Assembly: GCF_013488225.1 (NCBI RefSeq)
Contig: NZ_CP041238.1
Location: 3,942,501 to 4,006,500, forward strand
Direction: 5' to 3'
Source of the DNA: Sinorhizobium mexicanum
GTDB lineage: Bacteria; Pseudomonadota; Alphaproteobacteria; Rhizobiales; Rhizobiaceae
DNA: 64,000 bases
The notes beneath the pieces are model-generated. The model did not search any database and was not told where the DNA came from. It saw only the letters and a program-made list of their open reading frames with translations. Shown here in pieces: positions 54,522 through 63,832 of this stretch. A program made the translations under genes and the position numbers. Position 1 is the first letter of the stretch. Every line of letters starts with the position of its first letter.

Positions 54522-55346
54522 ATGAAAACCAATTCACAACCGCTCTCGCAACGCCTCTCCTGGCTGGTGCCGACAATCTACATCGTCTTCCTGCTCCTGC
54601 CGATCTATTGGCTTGTCAACATGAGCTTCAAGGAGACGAGCGAGATTCTCAGCACGTTCTCGCTCTGGCCACAGAACCCGACGCTCAGGAACTACCAGGT
54701 GATCTTCACCGACCCCTCCTGGTACAACGGCTACATCAACTCCATCACCTACGTGGTGATGAACACGGTGATCTCGGTCTCCGTTGCACTGCCGGCGGCC
54801 TACGCCTTCTCGCGTTACCGTTTCCTCGGAGACAAGCATCTGTTCTTCTGGCTGCTGACGAACCGGATGGCGCCGCCGGCCGTTTTCGCGCTGCCCTTCT
54901 TTCAGCTCTATTCAGCCTTCGGCCTGATCGACACGCATATCGCGGTCGCGATCGCCCACTGCCTATTCAACGTGCCGCTGGCGGTCTGGATCCTCGAAGG
55001 CTTCATGTCGGGCGTGCCGAAGGAGATCGACGAGACGGCCTATATCGACGGCTACTCCTTCCCGCGCTTCTTCGTAAAAATCTTCGTGCCGCTGATCGCA
55101 TCCGGCATCGGCGTCGCCGCCTTCTTCTGCTTCATGTTCTCCTGGGTCGAACTTCTGATCGCCCGCACCCTCACGACCACCGACGCCAAGCCGATCGCGG
55201 CGACAATGACCCGCACGGTCTCGGCGTCCGGTCTCGACTGGGGTGTGCTTGCCGCCGCCGGTGTGCTGACGATCATCCCCGGTGCGCTCGTGATCTATTT
55301 CGTTCGCAACTACATCGCCAAGGGCTTCGCCCTGGGGAGGGTCTGA
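54522..55346 (+). CDS. glpQ: Glycerol ABC transporter permease GlpQ
   Basis: A 274-residue permease from ATG 54522, which follows GGAGGGAGGAG. It has six segments (SWLVPTIYIVFLLLPIYWLV first) and the EAA loop DETAYIDGYSFPRFFVKIFVP. Its stop overlaps the next start by one base (TGATG). It pairs with GlpP. The name is unrelated to the glycerophosphodiesterase GlpQ of E. coli. Confidence 0.9.
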   Translation: MKTNSQPLSQRLSWLVPTIYIVFLLLPIYWLVNMSFKETSEILSTFSLWPQNPTLRNYQVIFTDPSWYNGYINSITYVVMNTVISVSVALPAAYAFSRYRFLGDKHLFFWLLTNRMAPPAVFALPFFQLYSAFGLIDTHIAVAIAHCLFNVPLAVWILEGFMSGVPKEIDETAYIDGYSFPRFFVKIFVPLIASGIGVAAFFCFMFSWVELLIARTLTTTDAKPIAATMTRTVSASGLDWGVLAAAGVLTIIPGALVIYFVRNYIAKGFALGRV

Positions 55347-55765
55347 TGGAAACCATCGCCACTCGCAAGAACCGCTGGCCCGTCGCACTTGTCGCCGTTC
55401 TCGTCGTCTATGTCGTCGCTGCGGGGCTGCTGGTTTCCACCCTGCCGCTCAAGGACGGCGAACGCGACTGGTTCGCCCCGCTGATCCCCGGCGGCTGGAT
55501 GGCCTGGTCCTTCCCGACCGCCATGTTCTTTCTGACGATCTTCACGCTGCTGTCGCTGATGGCCGTCTGGGAATATGCCCGGCCCGGAGGCAACCCGCGC
55601 GTCGGCATTCTGCGCTTCGAGACGACGCGCGGCGATCGGCTTTTCGTCTCGCTGCTTGGATCCGCCTTCATTCATCTCGGCTGGCTGGGGCTCGTCGGCA
55701 CAAACCTCTGGTGGGCGGTCGCGCTCTCCGTGGTCTATGCCATCGGTGTCTTCCGCTACGTCTGA
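55346..55765 (+). CDS. Small membrane protein of the glycerol operon (DUF2160 type)
   Basis: A 139-residue protein with four hydrophobic segments (VALVAVLVVYVVAAGLLV, FPTAMFFLTIFTLLSLM, SLLGSAFIHLGWLGLVG and the C-terminal stretch). It resembles the DUF2160 family found with glycerol ABC transporters. It is translationally coupled to glpQ. Function is unknown; a stabilising or accessory role in the transporter is inference. Confidence 0.8.
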   Translation: METIATRKNRWPVALVAVLVVYVVAAGLLVSTLPLKDGERDWFAPLIPGGWMAWSFPTAMFFLTIFTLLSLMAVWEYARPGGNPRVGILRFETTRGDRLFVSLLGSAFIHLGWLGLVGTNLWWAVALSVVYAIGVFRYV

Positions 55766-55847
55766 GAAACGCAAATGGGGGGCGCATCGACGGCGCGCCC
55801 CTCGAAACTGCAATGAACTGCAATCGCAAAACCCAAGGGAGGAAATT

Positions 55848-57572
55848 ATGCGACGGCATCTTCTAACGACGACGGCAGCAATGCTGCTGGCTCTCACCGG
55901 CTCGGCCTATGCCGGCATGGATGAGGCAAAGGCATTCCTGGACAAGGAAATCGGCGACCTCTCGTCGCTCGATCGCGCCGCCCAGGAAGCGGAAATGCAA
56001 TGGTTCGTCGATGCAGCAAAGCCCTTTGCCGGCATGGAAATCAAGGTCGTCTCCGAAACGATCACCACCCATGAATACGAATCGAAGACCCTGGCCAAGG
56101 CCTTCTCCGACATTACCGGCATCAAGATCACCCACGACCTGATCGGCGAAGGCGACGTCGTCGAAAAGCTGCAGACGCAGATGCAGTCGGGCGAGAACGT
56201 CTATGACGCCTACATCAACGACTCGGACCTCATCGGCACCCATTGGCGCTATCAGCAGGCCCGCAGCCTGACCGATTTCATGGCGAACGAGGGCAAGGAC
56301 GTCACCAACCCCAACCTCGACATTGATGACTTCATCGGCAAGTCCTTCACCACCGCTCCGGACGGCAAGCTCTACCAGTTGCCCGACCAGCAGTTCGCGA
56401 ACCTCTACTGGTTCCGCTATGACTGGTTCAACGATCCGAAGATCCAGGAAGAATTCAAGGCTAAGTACGGCTACGATCTCGGCGTTCCGGTCAACTGGTC
56501 GGCCTACGAGGACATCGCCGAGTTCTTCAATGGCCGCGAGATCGACGGCAAGAAGGTCTACGGCCACATGGATTACGGCAAGAAGGACCCGTCCCTCGGT
56601 TGGCGGTTCACCGACGCCTGGCTGTCGATGGCCGGCAACGGTGACAAGGGCATCCCGAACGGCAAGCCGGTCGACGAGTGGGGCATCCGAGTCGACGAGA
56701 ACTCGCGTCCCGTCGGATCCTGCGTTGCGCGCGGCGGCGACACCAACGGCCCGGCGTCGGTCTATGCCATCCAGAAGTATCTCGACTGGCTGAAGGCCTA
56801 TGCTCCGGCTGCCGCCCAGGGCATGACCTTCTCGGAATCCGGTCCGGTTCCGTCGCAGGGTGAGATTGCCCAGCAAATGTTCACCTATACGGCGTTCACC
56901 GCAGACTTCGTGAAGCCGGGCCTGCCGGTGGTGAACGAGGACGGCACGCCGAAGTGGCGTTTTGCCCCGAGCCCGCATGGCGTCTACTGGAAGGATGGCA
57001 TGAAGCTCGGCTATCAGGATGCCGGTTCCTGGACGATCCTGAAGTCCACTCCGGACGACCGCGCCAAGGCCGCGTGGCTCTACGCGCAGTTCGTGACCTC
57101 CAAGACCGTGGACGTGAAGAAGAGCCATGTCGGTCTCACCTTCATCCGCCAGTCGACGCTCGATCATCAGAGCTTTACCGAGCGCGCACCGAAGCTCGGC
57201 GGTCTGGTCGAGTTCTACCGCTCGCCGGCCCGCCTGCAGTGGTCGCCGACCGGCACGAACGTGCCTGACTATCCGAAGCTGGCTCAGCTCTGGTGGCAGG
57301 CGATCGGCGATGCCTCCTCCGGCGCAAAAACAGCCCAGGAAGCCATGGACTCGCTTTGCGCCGAGCAGGAAAAGGTCCTGCAGCGCCTCGAGCGCGCCGG
57401 CATCCAGGGCGACATCGGTCCGAAGCTGGCGGAAGAGCACGACCTCGAATTCTGGAACGCGGAAGCCGTCAAGGCCGGCAACCTCGCTCCGCAGCTGAAG
57501 GTCGAGAACGAGAAGGAAAAGCCGATGACCGTCAACTACGACGAACTGGTCAAGAGCTGGCAGACGAACTAA
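55848..57572 (+). CDS. glpV: Glycerol-binding periplasmic protein GlpV
   Basis: A 574-residue secreted solute-binding protein. The start at 55848 follows GGGAGGAAATT; the signal peptide ends near AYA|GMDEAK at residue 22. It is longer than most CUT1 binding proteins (about 430), as is usual for this glycerol-binding group. Tryptophan- and tyrosine-rich stretches (LYWFRYDWFNDPK, HGVYWKDGMKLGYQDAGSW) fit a polyol ligand. It is the last gene of the operon and is followed by a RIME copy. Confidence 0.9.
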   Translation: MRRHLLTTTAAMLLALTGSAYAGMDEAKAFLDKEIGDLSSLDRAAQEAEMQWFVDAAKPFAGMEIKVVSETITTHEYESKTLAKAFSDITGIKITHDLIGEGDVVEKLQTQMQSGENVYDAYINDSDLIGTHWRYQQARSLTDFMANEGKDVTNPNLDIDDFIGKSFTTAPDGKLYQLPDQQFANLYWFRYDWFNDPKIQEEFKAKYGYDLGVPVNWSAYEDIAEFFNGREIDGKKVYGHMDYGKKDPSLGWRFTDAWLSMAGNGDKGIPNGKPVDEWGIRVDENSRPVGSCVARGGDTNGPASVYAIQKYLDWLKAYAPAAAQGMTFSESGPVPSQGEIAQQMFTYTAFTADFVKPGLPVVNEDGTPKWRFAPSPHGVYWKDGMKLGYQDAGSWTILKSTPDDRAKAAWLYAQFVTSKTVDVKKSHVGLTFIRQSTLDHQSFTERAPKLGGLVEFYRSPARLQWSPTGTNVPDYPKLAQLWWQAIGDASSGAKTAQEAMDSLCAEQEKVLQRLERAGIQGDIGPKLAEEHDLEFWNAEAVKAGNLAPQLKVENEKEKPMTVNYDELVKSWQTN

Positions 57573-57586
57573 GCCTCCCAAGGCCG

Positions 57587-57682
57587 CTGCATGTTTCCTT
57601 AAATCGTAGCCGGTTTAAGGGCAAAAACATGCAGCAATTCAAAGTGCTACAGCGCCGTCTGGTAAGACGCGCGGCGCTGTAG
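57587..57682. repeat. RIME1-like intergenic element, copy 4
   Basis: Both palindromes are present (GCATGTTTCCTTAAATC ... AACATGCAGC; CTACAGCG ... CGCTGTAG). It lacks about ten bases (GACCTTTGCG) between the palindromes that copies 1 and 2 have. It follows glpV and may stabilise the 3' end of its mRNA. Confidence 0.85.
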
Positions 57683-58006
57683 GTGCCCTCCGAAATCATC
57701 GGCGGCACCACGACGTCTGGAGATGCGGCGCCGGGGCTGGCAACAGCTCCGGCTTTCGCTTGAAGGAGCAGCGAGCCTTGCATCCGGTTCAAGTCGGGCC
57801 GTGCCCCGTCCTTGCAATATCAAGTATCCGCAACCGAATGGATAACATAGGCGGTCGAAACGCTGCCGATCGACCGTATTACCGTTGATCGATCGAAAAC
57901 TGTTTCCCTATTTTCAATAAGGTAATGCCTCACGCTCGCTGCCATAGTTTGCCACCTGCCTCATGAAGAGGCGGGAATACATGCAAAGGTATTGGAGGAG
58001 ATTACC
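57683..58006. other. Spacer of about 320 bp upstream of the NCS2 permease
   Basis: No ORF, tRNA or clear riboswitch is seen. The part from about 57890 is AT-richer than its surroundings and probably holds the permease promoter, but no convincing hexamers are called. Confidence 0.5.
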
Positions 58007-59479
58007 TTGGCAAACAATGCAGACGAAACTGTACGACATATGCGGCCGGAAGATGAGAAACTCGGCATCGGTGCCAATCTGGCCTATGGCCTGCAACATG
58101 TCCTGACGATGTACGGCGGCATCGTCGCCGTACCGCTGATCCTCGGCCAGGCGGCAGGCCTCACCTCCAGCGACGTCGGCCTGCTGATCACCGCCTCCCT
58201 TTTCGCCGGCGGCCTCGCCACCATCCTGCAGACCATCGGCCTGCCGTTTTTCGGAAGCCGGTTGCCGCTGGTCCAGGGCGTTTCCTTCTCGGGCGTTGCG
58301 ACGATGATTGCCATTTCCGGCAATGGCGGTATCGAGGCCGTGCTCGGGGCCGTCATGGCCGCGTCACTGATCGGCCTTCTGATCACGCCCGTCTTCTCGC
58401 GGATCACGCGTTTCTTCCCACCGCTCGTCACGGGCATCGTGATCACCACCATCGGCTTGACGCTGATGCCCGTCGCCGCGCGCTGGGCCATGGGAGGCAA
58501 CAGTGCTGCGCCGGACTTCGGCAGCCCGGCCAACATCCAGCTCGCAGCGGCGACGCTCGTGATCGTGCTCCTGCTCAGCAAGCTCGGCAGCGCATCGATC
58601 TCAAGGCTGTCGATCCTGATCGCGCTGATCATCGGCACCGTCATCGCCTATTTCGCCGGCATGACCGATTTCACGAAGGTGACCGAGGGGCCGCTCTTCT
58701 CCCTTCCGACCGTGTTCCATTTCGGCTATCCGACCTTCGAGATCGCAGCGGTCGTCTCGATGTTCATCGTCATCATGGTGACGCTGGTCGAGACGTCAGC
58801 GGATATCCTTGCCGTCGGCGAAATCATCGAAACAAAAGTGGACTCGCGCCGCCTCGGCGATGGCCTCAGGGCGGATATGCTGTCCAGCCTCATCGCACCG
58901 GTCTTCGGCTCCTTCACCCAGAGCGCCTTTGCCCAGAATGTCGGGTTGGTGGCTGTCACCGGCGTGAAGAGCCGCTACGTGGTGGCGACGGGCGGCATGT
59001 TTCTCGTGGCGCTCGGCCTGTTGCCCGTCATGGGCCGCGTTGTCGCGGCGGTTCCAAGCGCCGTGCTCGGCGGCGCCGGCATCGTGCTCTTCGGCACGGT
59101 CGCGGCAAGCGGCATCCGCACCCTGTCCAAGGTCGACTACAACAACAATATGAACCTGGTGATCGTCGCCACGTCCATCGGCTTCGGCATGATCCCGATC
59201 GCCTCTCCTGGCTTCTACGAGCACTTTCCGGCCTGGGTGGCGACGATCTTCCACTCCGGCATCAGTTCCGCCGCACTGATGGCGATCAGCCTCAATGTGA
59301 TCTTCAACCATCTGACAGTCGGAAACTCCGACCAGCAATCGGTGTTCGTCGCCGGAACGGAGCGGACGCTCCGGTATCAGGACATCGCGCGGCTGCACGA
59401 TGGCGACTATTTCCTCAACGGCAAGCTCTACGATGCAAAGGGCATCGAGGTGCCGGTGGTCGCTTCTGAAGCGCACTGA
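58007..59479 (+). CDS. NCS2-family nucleobase permease (xanthine/uric acid type)
   Basis: A 490-residue inner-membrane protein with 12-14 hydrophobic segments. The start is TTG at 58007, placed six bases after GGAGGAG; an in-frame TTG at 57992 overlaps that site. LGIGANLAYGLQHVLTMYGGIVAVPLILG opens the family core, given here in parts, and QSAFAQNVGLVAVTG plus SRYVVATGG is the motif of the xanthine/urate branch. It takes up a purine with protons. Uracil transport is less likely but not excluded. Confidence 0.88.
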   Translation: MANNADETVRHMRPEDEKLGIGANLAYGLQHVLTMYGGIVAVPLILGQAAGLTSSDVGLLITASLFAGGLATILQTIGLPFFGSRLPLVQGVSFSGVATMIAISGNGGIEAVLGAVMAASLIGLLITPVFSRITRFFPPLVTGIVITTIGLTLMPVAARWAMGGNSAAPDFGSPANIQLAAATLVIVLLLSKLGSASISRLSILIALIIGTVIAYFAGMTDFTKVTEGPLFSLPTVFHFGYPTFEIAAVVSMFIVIMVTLVETSADILAVGEIIETKVDSRRLGDGLRADMLSSLIAPVFGSFTQSAFAQNVGLVAVTGVKSRYVVATGGMFLVALGLLPVMGRVVAAVPSAVLGGAGIVLFGTVAASGIRTLSKVDYNNNMNLVIVATSIGFGMIPIASPGFYEHFPAWVATIFHSGISSAALMAISLNVIFNHLTVGNSDQQSVFVAGTERTLRYQDIARLHDGDYFLNGKLYDAKGIEVPVVASEAH

Positions 59480-59490
59480 CCGTTTGCACC

Positions 59491-59528
59491 GACAGCGCCG
59501 TGCGTCTTATCGGACACACGGCGCTGTC
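59491..59528. repeat. RIME-derived hairpin after the NCS2 gene
   Basis: GACAGCGCCGTG and CACGGCGCTGTC form a 12-bp perfect stem around a GTC..GAC centre, a decayed relative of the second RIME1 palindrome (GACGCGCGGCGCTGT). It starts 11 bases after the stop and may act as a transcript end. Confidence 0.65.
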
Positions 59529-59654
59529 GTGAAAAGATCTCCCCATCTCGGGGAAATCTCTCCCGCAGATGCATCACATTTCGATCGGGACCGAAGCATC
59601 CGTCGTCCGACGATGTTAGAAGGACGGCATGGACTCGCTTCAAGGACTGGATTG

Positions 59655-60572
59655 ATGACCGCGGCCAAGACAAACATCGCCTTCGAACTCTTGCTTCTTC
59701 TCGCGCTTGCCACCCTCTGGGGCGCCTCCTACACCTTCATCAAGCTCGGCGTCGAAACCATTCCACCGGTGACGCTGATTGCCGCGCGCACGCTGCTTGC
59801 CGGCGCGATTCTTCTGGCAGTGATCGGATGGCGCGGTCTTTCCTTGCCCCGTGACACGGCCACCTTGGGGCGGTTTCTGTTCCAGGCTTGCCTCAACAGC
59901 GTCTTTCCCTTCACGCTGATCGCCTGGGCCGAGCGGACGATCGACGCCGGTGTGGCAGTGATCCTCAATTCCACCACGCCCATCTTCGCCTTCCTTTTGA
60001 CGGCCCTGATCACCCGGCACGAGCCCGTTACCGCCCGCAAATTCGTGGGCGTCATTGCGGGCCTCACCGGCATCAGCCTGATCATTGGGCTCGAAGCCTT
60101 TCGCGGCATCGGCGATCAGTTGGTGCCGCAGCTTGCCGTTGTCCTTGCAACCATTTGCTATGCGGGCGCGGCGATCTTCGGCAAAAGTTTCAAGGGCCTG
60201 GACCCGATCATACCCGCCGCGGGCTCGCTTCTCGCCGGCGCTGTCCTGCTCGTCCCGGCGAGCCTGATCGTCGATCGGCCCTGGACGCTCAGCCCCTCGC
60301 CGCAATCGCTGATCGCGCTCGTCTGCCTCTCGGCCTTCTCGACGGCGCTCGCTTTCGTCATCTATTTCCGCCTGATCCACACGCTCGGATCCGTCGGCAC
60401 GACGGCACAGGCCTATATCCGTGTTCCGATCGGCGTTGCCATCGGAGTCCTGTTCCTCGGCGAAACTCTACCGACGACTGCGTGGATCGGCCTCTGCGGC
60501 GTTATCGCCGGCGTCGCCGCTATGACAGTGCCGGCGCGCAAGCGCGCGGCGGCGGCCGCAGCCAAAGTGTGA
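59655..60572 (+). CDS. EamA/DMT-family transporter
   Basis: A 305-residue inner-membrane protein with ten hydrophobic segments in two EamA repeats. The first begins ATLWGASYTFIKLG and ends near IIGLEAFRG; the second runs from LAVVLATICYAGAAIFGKSF. DMT proteins export amino acids or small metabolites; the substrate is unknown. It is convergent with mur, with seven bases between the stops. Confidence 0.88.
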   Translation: MTAAKTNIAFELLLLLALATLWGASYTFIKLGVETIPPVTLIAARTLLAGAILLAVIGWRGLSLPRDTATLGRFLFQACLNSVFPFTLIAWAERTIDAGVAVILNSTTPIFAFLLTALITRHEPVTARKFVGVIAGLTGISLIIGLEAFRGIGDQLVPQLAVVLATICYAGAAIFGKSFKGLDPIIPAAGSLLAGAVLLVPASLIVDRPWTLSPSPQSLIALVCLSAFSTALAFVIYFRLIHTLGSVGTTAQAYIRVPIGVAIGVLFLGETLPTTAWIGLCGVIAGVAAMTVPARKRAAAAAAKV

Positions 60573-60579
60573 TCCCCGG

Positions 60580-61008
60580 TCAGTCCTTGCGCTTCCGGCA
60601 ATAGAGCTCCAGCCGGTGGCGCACCAAGTCATAGCCGAGTTCGGCGGCGATCTCCGCCTGCAGTTGTTCGATCTTGTCGGACCTGAATTCGATCACGGCA
60701 CCTGTGTCGATGTCGATCAGATGGTCGTGGTGCGGCGCGTCCGCCGTCTCGAATCGAGCGGTTGCGTTCTCGAAGGCATGCCGCTGCACGACCCCCTGCT
60801 GCTCCAGCGCGGACAGTGTCCGGTAAACGGTCGAAAGCGATACGGTCGCATCTATTTCCTTCGCGCGCCGGTGCAATTCGCTAGCATCGGGATGGTCCTC
60901 GGCCTCGGCCAGAATCTTAAGGATTGCAGCGCGTTGGCGGGTAACGCGCACGCCGCCGTCCCGCAGGATTCCTTCCAGTTCCTTGATCCGATTCTTGCTT
61001 TGTCTCAT
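60580..61008 (-). CDS. mur: Manganese uptake regulator (Fur family)
   Basis: A 142-residue Fur-family protein. The winged helix has the conserved VRVTRQRAAILKIL and VSLSTVYRTLSALEQ, and the metal-binding cluster is DAPHHDHLID. Canonical Fur Cys pairs are absent (one Cys near the C-terminus), as in rhizobial Mur. It is divergent from sitABCD, and Mur represses sitABCD in Mn excess in Sinorhizobium and Rhizobium. Identification as Mur rests mainly on this context. Confidence 0.9.
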   Translation of the reverse strand: MRQSKNRIKELEGILRDGGVRVTRQRAAILKILAEAEDHPDASELHRRAKEIDATVSLSTVYRTLSALEQQGVVQRHAFENATARFETADAPHHDHLIDIDTGAVIEFRSDKIEQLQAEIAAELGYDLVRHRLELYCRKRKD

Positions 61009-61051
61009 CTGGCGACACTAGCCAAGGGCGGCCTGTTTGAAAATAGCTAGT

Positions 61052-61072
61052 TGCAAATGGTTCTCATTTGCA
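61052..61072. promoter_or_regulatory. Mur box between mur and sitA
   Basis: TGCAAATG and CATTTGCA are perfect 8-bp arms around GTTCT, a 21-bp palindrome 44 bases from the mur start and 71 from sitA. A TTGACT hexamer follows at 61073. It is placed to regulate both genes; recognition by Mur is inferred. Confidence 0.75.
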
Positions 61073-61142
61073 TTGACTTATGCAGGTCATTCGCCTACCC
61101 ATAGGACCGGATTGCATCGAGGCTGGCCCTGAGGAGTGATGA

Positions 61143-62048
61143 ATGGTCGATCGCACGAGGCGCATGATTTTGACGGCGGCAGCGGCGGCGGCTGCCTTTT
61201 CCTTCGTCCCCGGCGCGGCGCTGGCCCAGGAAAAATTCAAGGCCGTCACGACTTTCACCGTCATTGCCGATATGGCGCAGAATGTCGCGGGCGACGCGGC
61301 CATCGTCGAATCGATTACCAAACCTGGCGCAGAGATCCACAACTACCAGCCGACGCCGCGCGATATCCTCAAAGCCCACGACGCCAAGCTCATCCTCTGG
61401 AACGGGCTGAACCTCGAACTCTGGTTCGAAAAATTCTTCCAGAACTTCGATGAAATTCCAGGCGTCGTCGTCTCCGATGGGGTCGAGCCGATGGGTATCG
61501 CGGAGGGGCCCTATAGCGGCAAGCCGAACCCACATGCCTGGATGTCGCCCTCGGCAGCGCTGATCTATGTCGACAACATCCGCGATGCCTTCGTGAAATT
61601 CGACCCTCAGAACGCCGAGACCTACAAGGCGAATGCCGAGGCCTATAAACAGAAGATCGAGGCGGCCATCGCGCCGATCCGGGCGGAGCTCGAGAAGATC
61701 CCGGCGGAAAAGCGCTGGCTCGTCTCGAGCGAGGGCGCCTTCAGCTACCTGATCCGCGACTTCGGCATGAAGGAACTCTATCTCTGGCCGATCAATGCCG
61801 ATCAGCAGGGCACGCCGCAGCAGGTGCGCAAGGTGATCGACGCGGTGCGCGCCAACAACATTCCGGTGGTCTTCTCCGAGAGCACGATCTCGCCCGATCC
61901 GGCGGAACAGGTGGCGCGGGAAACCGGCGCGAAATATGGTGGTGTGCTCTATGTCGATTCCTTGAGCGAGGCCGATGGTCCGGTTCCGACCTATATCGAT
62001 CTCCTGCGTGTCACCTCCGAAACGATCGCGAGAGGTCTTTCGCAATGA
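61143..62048 (+). CDS. sitA: Manganese ABC transporter binding protein SitA
   Basis: A 301-residue cluster-9 metal-binding protein. The N-terminus [18 protein letters not shown] resembles a twin-arginine signal, with cleavage near ALA|QEKF. Metal ligands are the His in [11 protein letters not shown], His in PNPHAWMSP, and a Glu/Asp pair in [10 protein letters not shown] and the C-terminal [11 protein letters not shown] region. It carries Mn(II), possibly Fe(II), to the SitBCD complex. The stop overlaps sitB by four bases. Confidence 0.94.
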   Translation: MVDRTRRMILTAAAAAAAFSFVPGAALAQEKFKAVTTFTVIADMAQNVAGDAAIVESITKPGAEIHNYQPTPRDILKAHDAKLILWNGLNLELWFEKFFQNFDEIPGVVVSDGVEPMGIAEGPYSGKPNPHAWMSPSAALIYVDNIRDAFVKFDPQNAETYKANAEAYKQKIEAAIAPIRAELEKIPAEKRWLVSSEGAFSYLIRDFGMKELYLWPINADQQGTPQQVRKVIDAVRANNIPVVFSESTISPDPAEQVARETGAKYGGVLYVDSLSEADGPVPTYIDLLRVTSETIARGLSQ

Positions 62049-62974
62049 ACCTTCAGGTAAAGGAGCGCGCCAGGCCGGCGCCGACTTCAACGGACGAGGG
62101 CAGCGGCATCCGCGTCCGCGGCGCCACGGTGACCTATCGCAACGGTCACCGGGCCCTTCGTGATGCCTCCTTCGAGATCCCGACCGGGACGATCGCAGCG
62201 CTCGTCGGCGTCAACGGCAGCGGCAAGTCGACGTTGTTCAAGGCGATCATGGGCTTCGTCCGGTTGGCGCAGGGCGAAATCTCGATCCTCGGGCTTTCGG
62301 TGCCGGCTGCGCTGAAGAGAAACCTCGTCGCCTATGTGCCCCAGGCGGAGGAGGTCGACTGGAACTTCCCGGTTCTCGTCGAGGACGTAGTGATGATGGG
62401 CCGTTACGGTCACATGAACATGCTTCGGATCCCGAAGAAGGCGGATCATGACGCGGTAGAGGCCGCACTCGCGCGCGTCGGCATGAGCGATTTCCGCAAG
62501 CGCCAGATCGGCGAGCTTTCCGGCGGCCAGAAGAAACGCGTCTTCCTCGCCCGTGCGCTGGCCCAGGACGGCCGCGTCATCCTGCTCGACGAGCCCTTTA
62601 CCGGTGTCGACGTCAAGACCGAGGACGCGATCATCCGCCTGTTGATCGGCCTACGCGATGAGGGGCGCGTGATGCTCGTCTCCACCCACAATCTCGGCAG
62701 TGTGCCGGAATTCTGCGACCGCACCGTACTCCTGAAGAACACGGTGCTCGCCTACGGGCCGACGGCAACCACATTTACCCGCGAGAACCTCGAACTCGCT
62801 TTCGGAGGCGTGCTGCGCCATTTCGTGCTCGGCGGCGAGAACCTGCACGACGACGCCGACCCGCGCCAGCTTGCCGTCATCACCGATGACGAGCGTCCGC
62901 TCGTCATGTACGGCGCGCAGGGGCGGATGGTGACGCAGCCGGCAAAGCCGGAAACCGAGGCGGACGCCGAATGA
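62045..62974 (+). CDS. sitB: Manganese ABC transporter ATP-binding protein SitB
   Basis: A 309-residue ATPase. Walker A is [13 protein letters not shown], the signature [17 protein letters not shown] and Walker [12 protein letters not shown]. About 30 N-terminal residues before the ATPase fold are poorly conserved. It powers Mn import; both ends overlap the neighbouring genes by four bases (ATGA), showing a tightly coupled operon. Confidence 0.94.
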   Translation: MNLQVKERARPAPTSTDEGSGIRVRGATVTYRNGHRALRDASFEIPTGTIAALVGVNGSGKSTLFKAIMGFVRLAQGEISILGLSVPAALKRNLVAYVPQAEEVDWNFPVLVEDVVMMGRYGHMNMLRIPKKADHDAVEAALARVGMSDFRKRQIGELSGGQKKRVFLARALAQDGRVILLDEPFTGVDVKTEDAIIRLLIGLRDEGRVMLVSTHNLGSVPEFCDRTVLLKNTVLAYGPTATTFTRENLELAFGGVLRHFVLGGENLHDDADPRQLAVITDDERPLVMYGAQGRMVTQPAKPETEADAE

Positions 62975-63832
62975 TCGCCACCCTCGTCGAGCCGTTCACA
63001 TACGGTTACATGCTGAACGCCATGTGGGTCAGCGCACTGGTCGGCGCCGTCTGCGCCTTCCTCTCGGCTTATCTCATGCTCAAGGGCTGGTCGCTGATCG
63101 GCGATGCGCTTTCCCACTCGATCGTGCCGGGTGTCGCCGGGGCCTACATGCTGGGGCTTCCTTTTTCGCTCGGCGCCTTCTTTTCCGGCGCGCTCGCCGC
63201 AGCCGCCATGCTGTTCCTGAACCAGCGCACGCGGCTGAAGGAGGACACGATCATCGGGCTGATTTTCACCTCCTTCTTCGGCCTCGGCCTCTTCATGGTG
63301 TCGCTGTCGCCAACCTCGGTGAACATTCAGACGATCGTGCTCGGCAACATCCTTGCCATCACGCCGGCCGACACGCTGCAGCTGGCGATCATCGGCGTCG
63401 TCTCGCTGGTCATCCTGTTCGCGAAATGGAAGGACCTGATGGTCACTTTCTTCGACGAGAACCATGCCCGCTCGATCGGCATCAAAACGACATTCCTCAA
63501 GGTGCTGTTCTTCACGTTGCTCTCGGCATCTACGGTCGCCGCCCTTCAGACCGTCGGTGCCTTTCTCGTCATCGCCATGGTCGTCACGCCCGGGGCAACC
63601 GCCTACCTGCTCACGGACCGCTTCCCGAGCTGATCGCGATCAGCATCGCCATCGGCCGCGCTGACGAGCTTTGCCGGCGCCTATGCCAGCTATTTCCTTG
63701 ACGGCGCGACGGGCGGCATCATCATCGTGCTGCAGACGCTGATCTTCCTCCTCGCCTTTGTCTTTGCTCCGAAGCATGGGTTGATCGCCGCCCGGTCGCC
63801 GCGCCTCCGAGGCACTGGAGGTTGCGCAATGA
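62971..63832 (+). pseudogene. sitC: Manganese ABC transporter permease SitC, 3' part frameshifted
   Basis: The first 220 residues are a normal SitC (ALVGAVCAFLSAYLMLKGWS, GIKTTFLKVLFFTLLSAST, VAALQTVGAFLVIAMVVTPG) and end early at a TGA at 63631-63633. Beyond it the family sequence goes on in shifted frames: LIAISIAIG (63631-63657), then LTSFAGAYASYFLDGATGG and LQTLIFLLAFVFAPKHGL, then SEALEVAQ with a TGA at 63830-63832 that overlaps the sitD ATG. Three single-base changes are needed, near 63629 (one lost), 63656 (one gained) and 63794 (one gained). This could be a real pseudogene or read errors. Confidence 0.85.
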
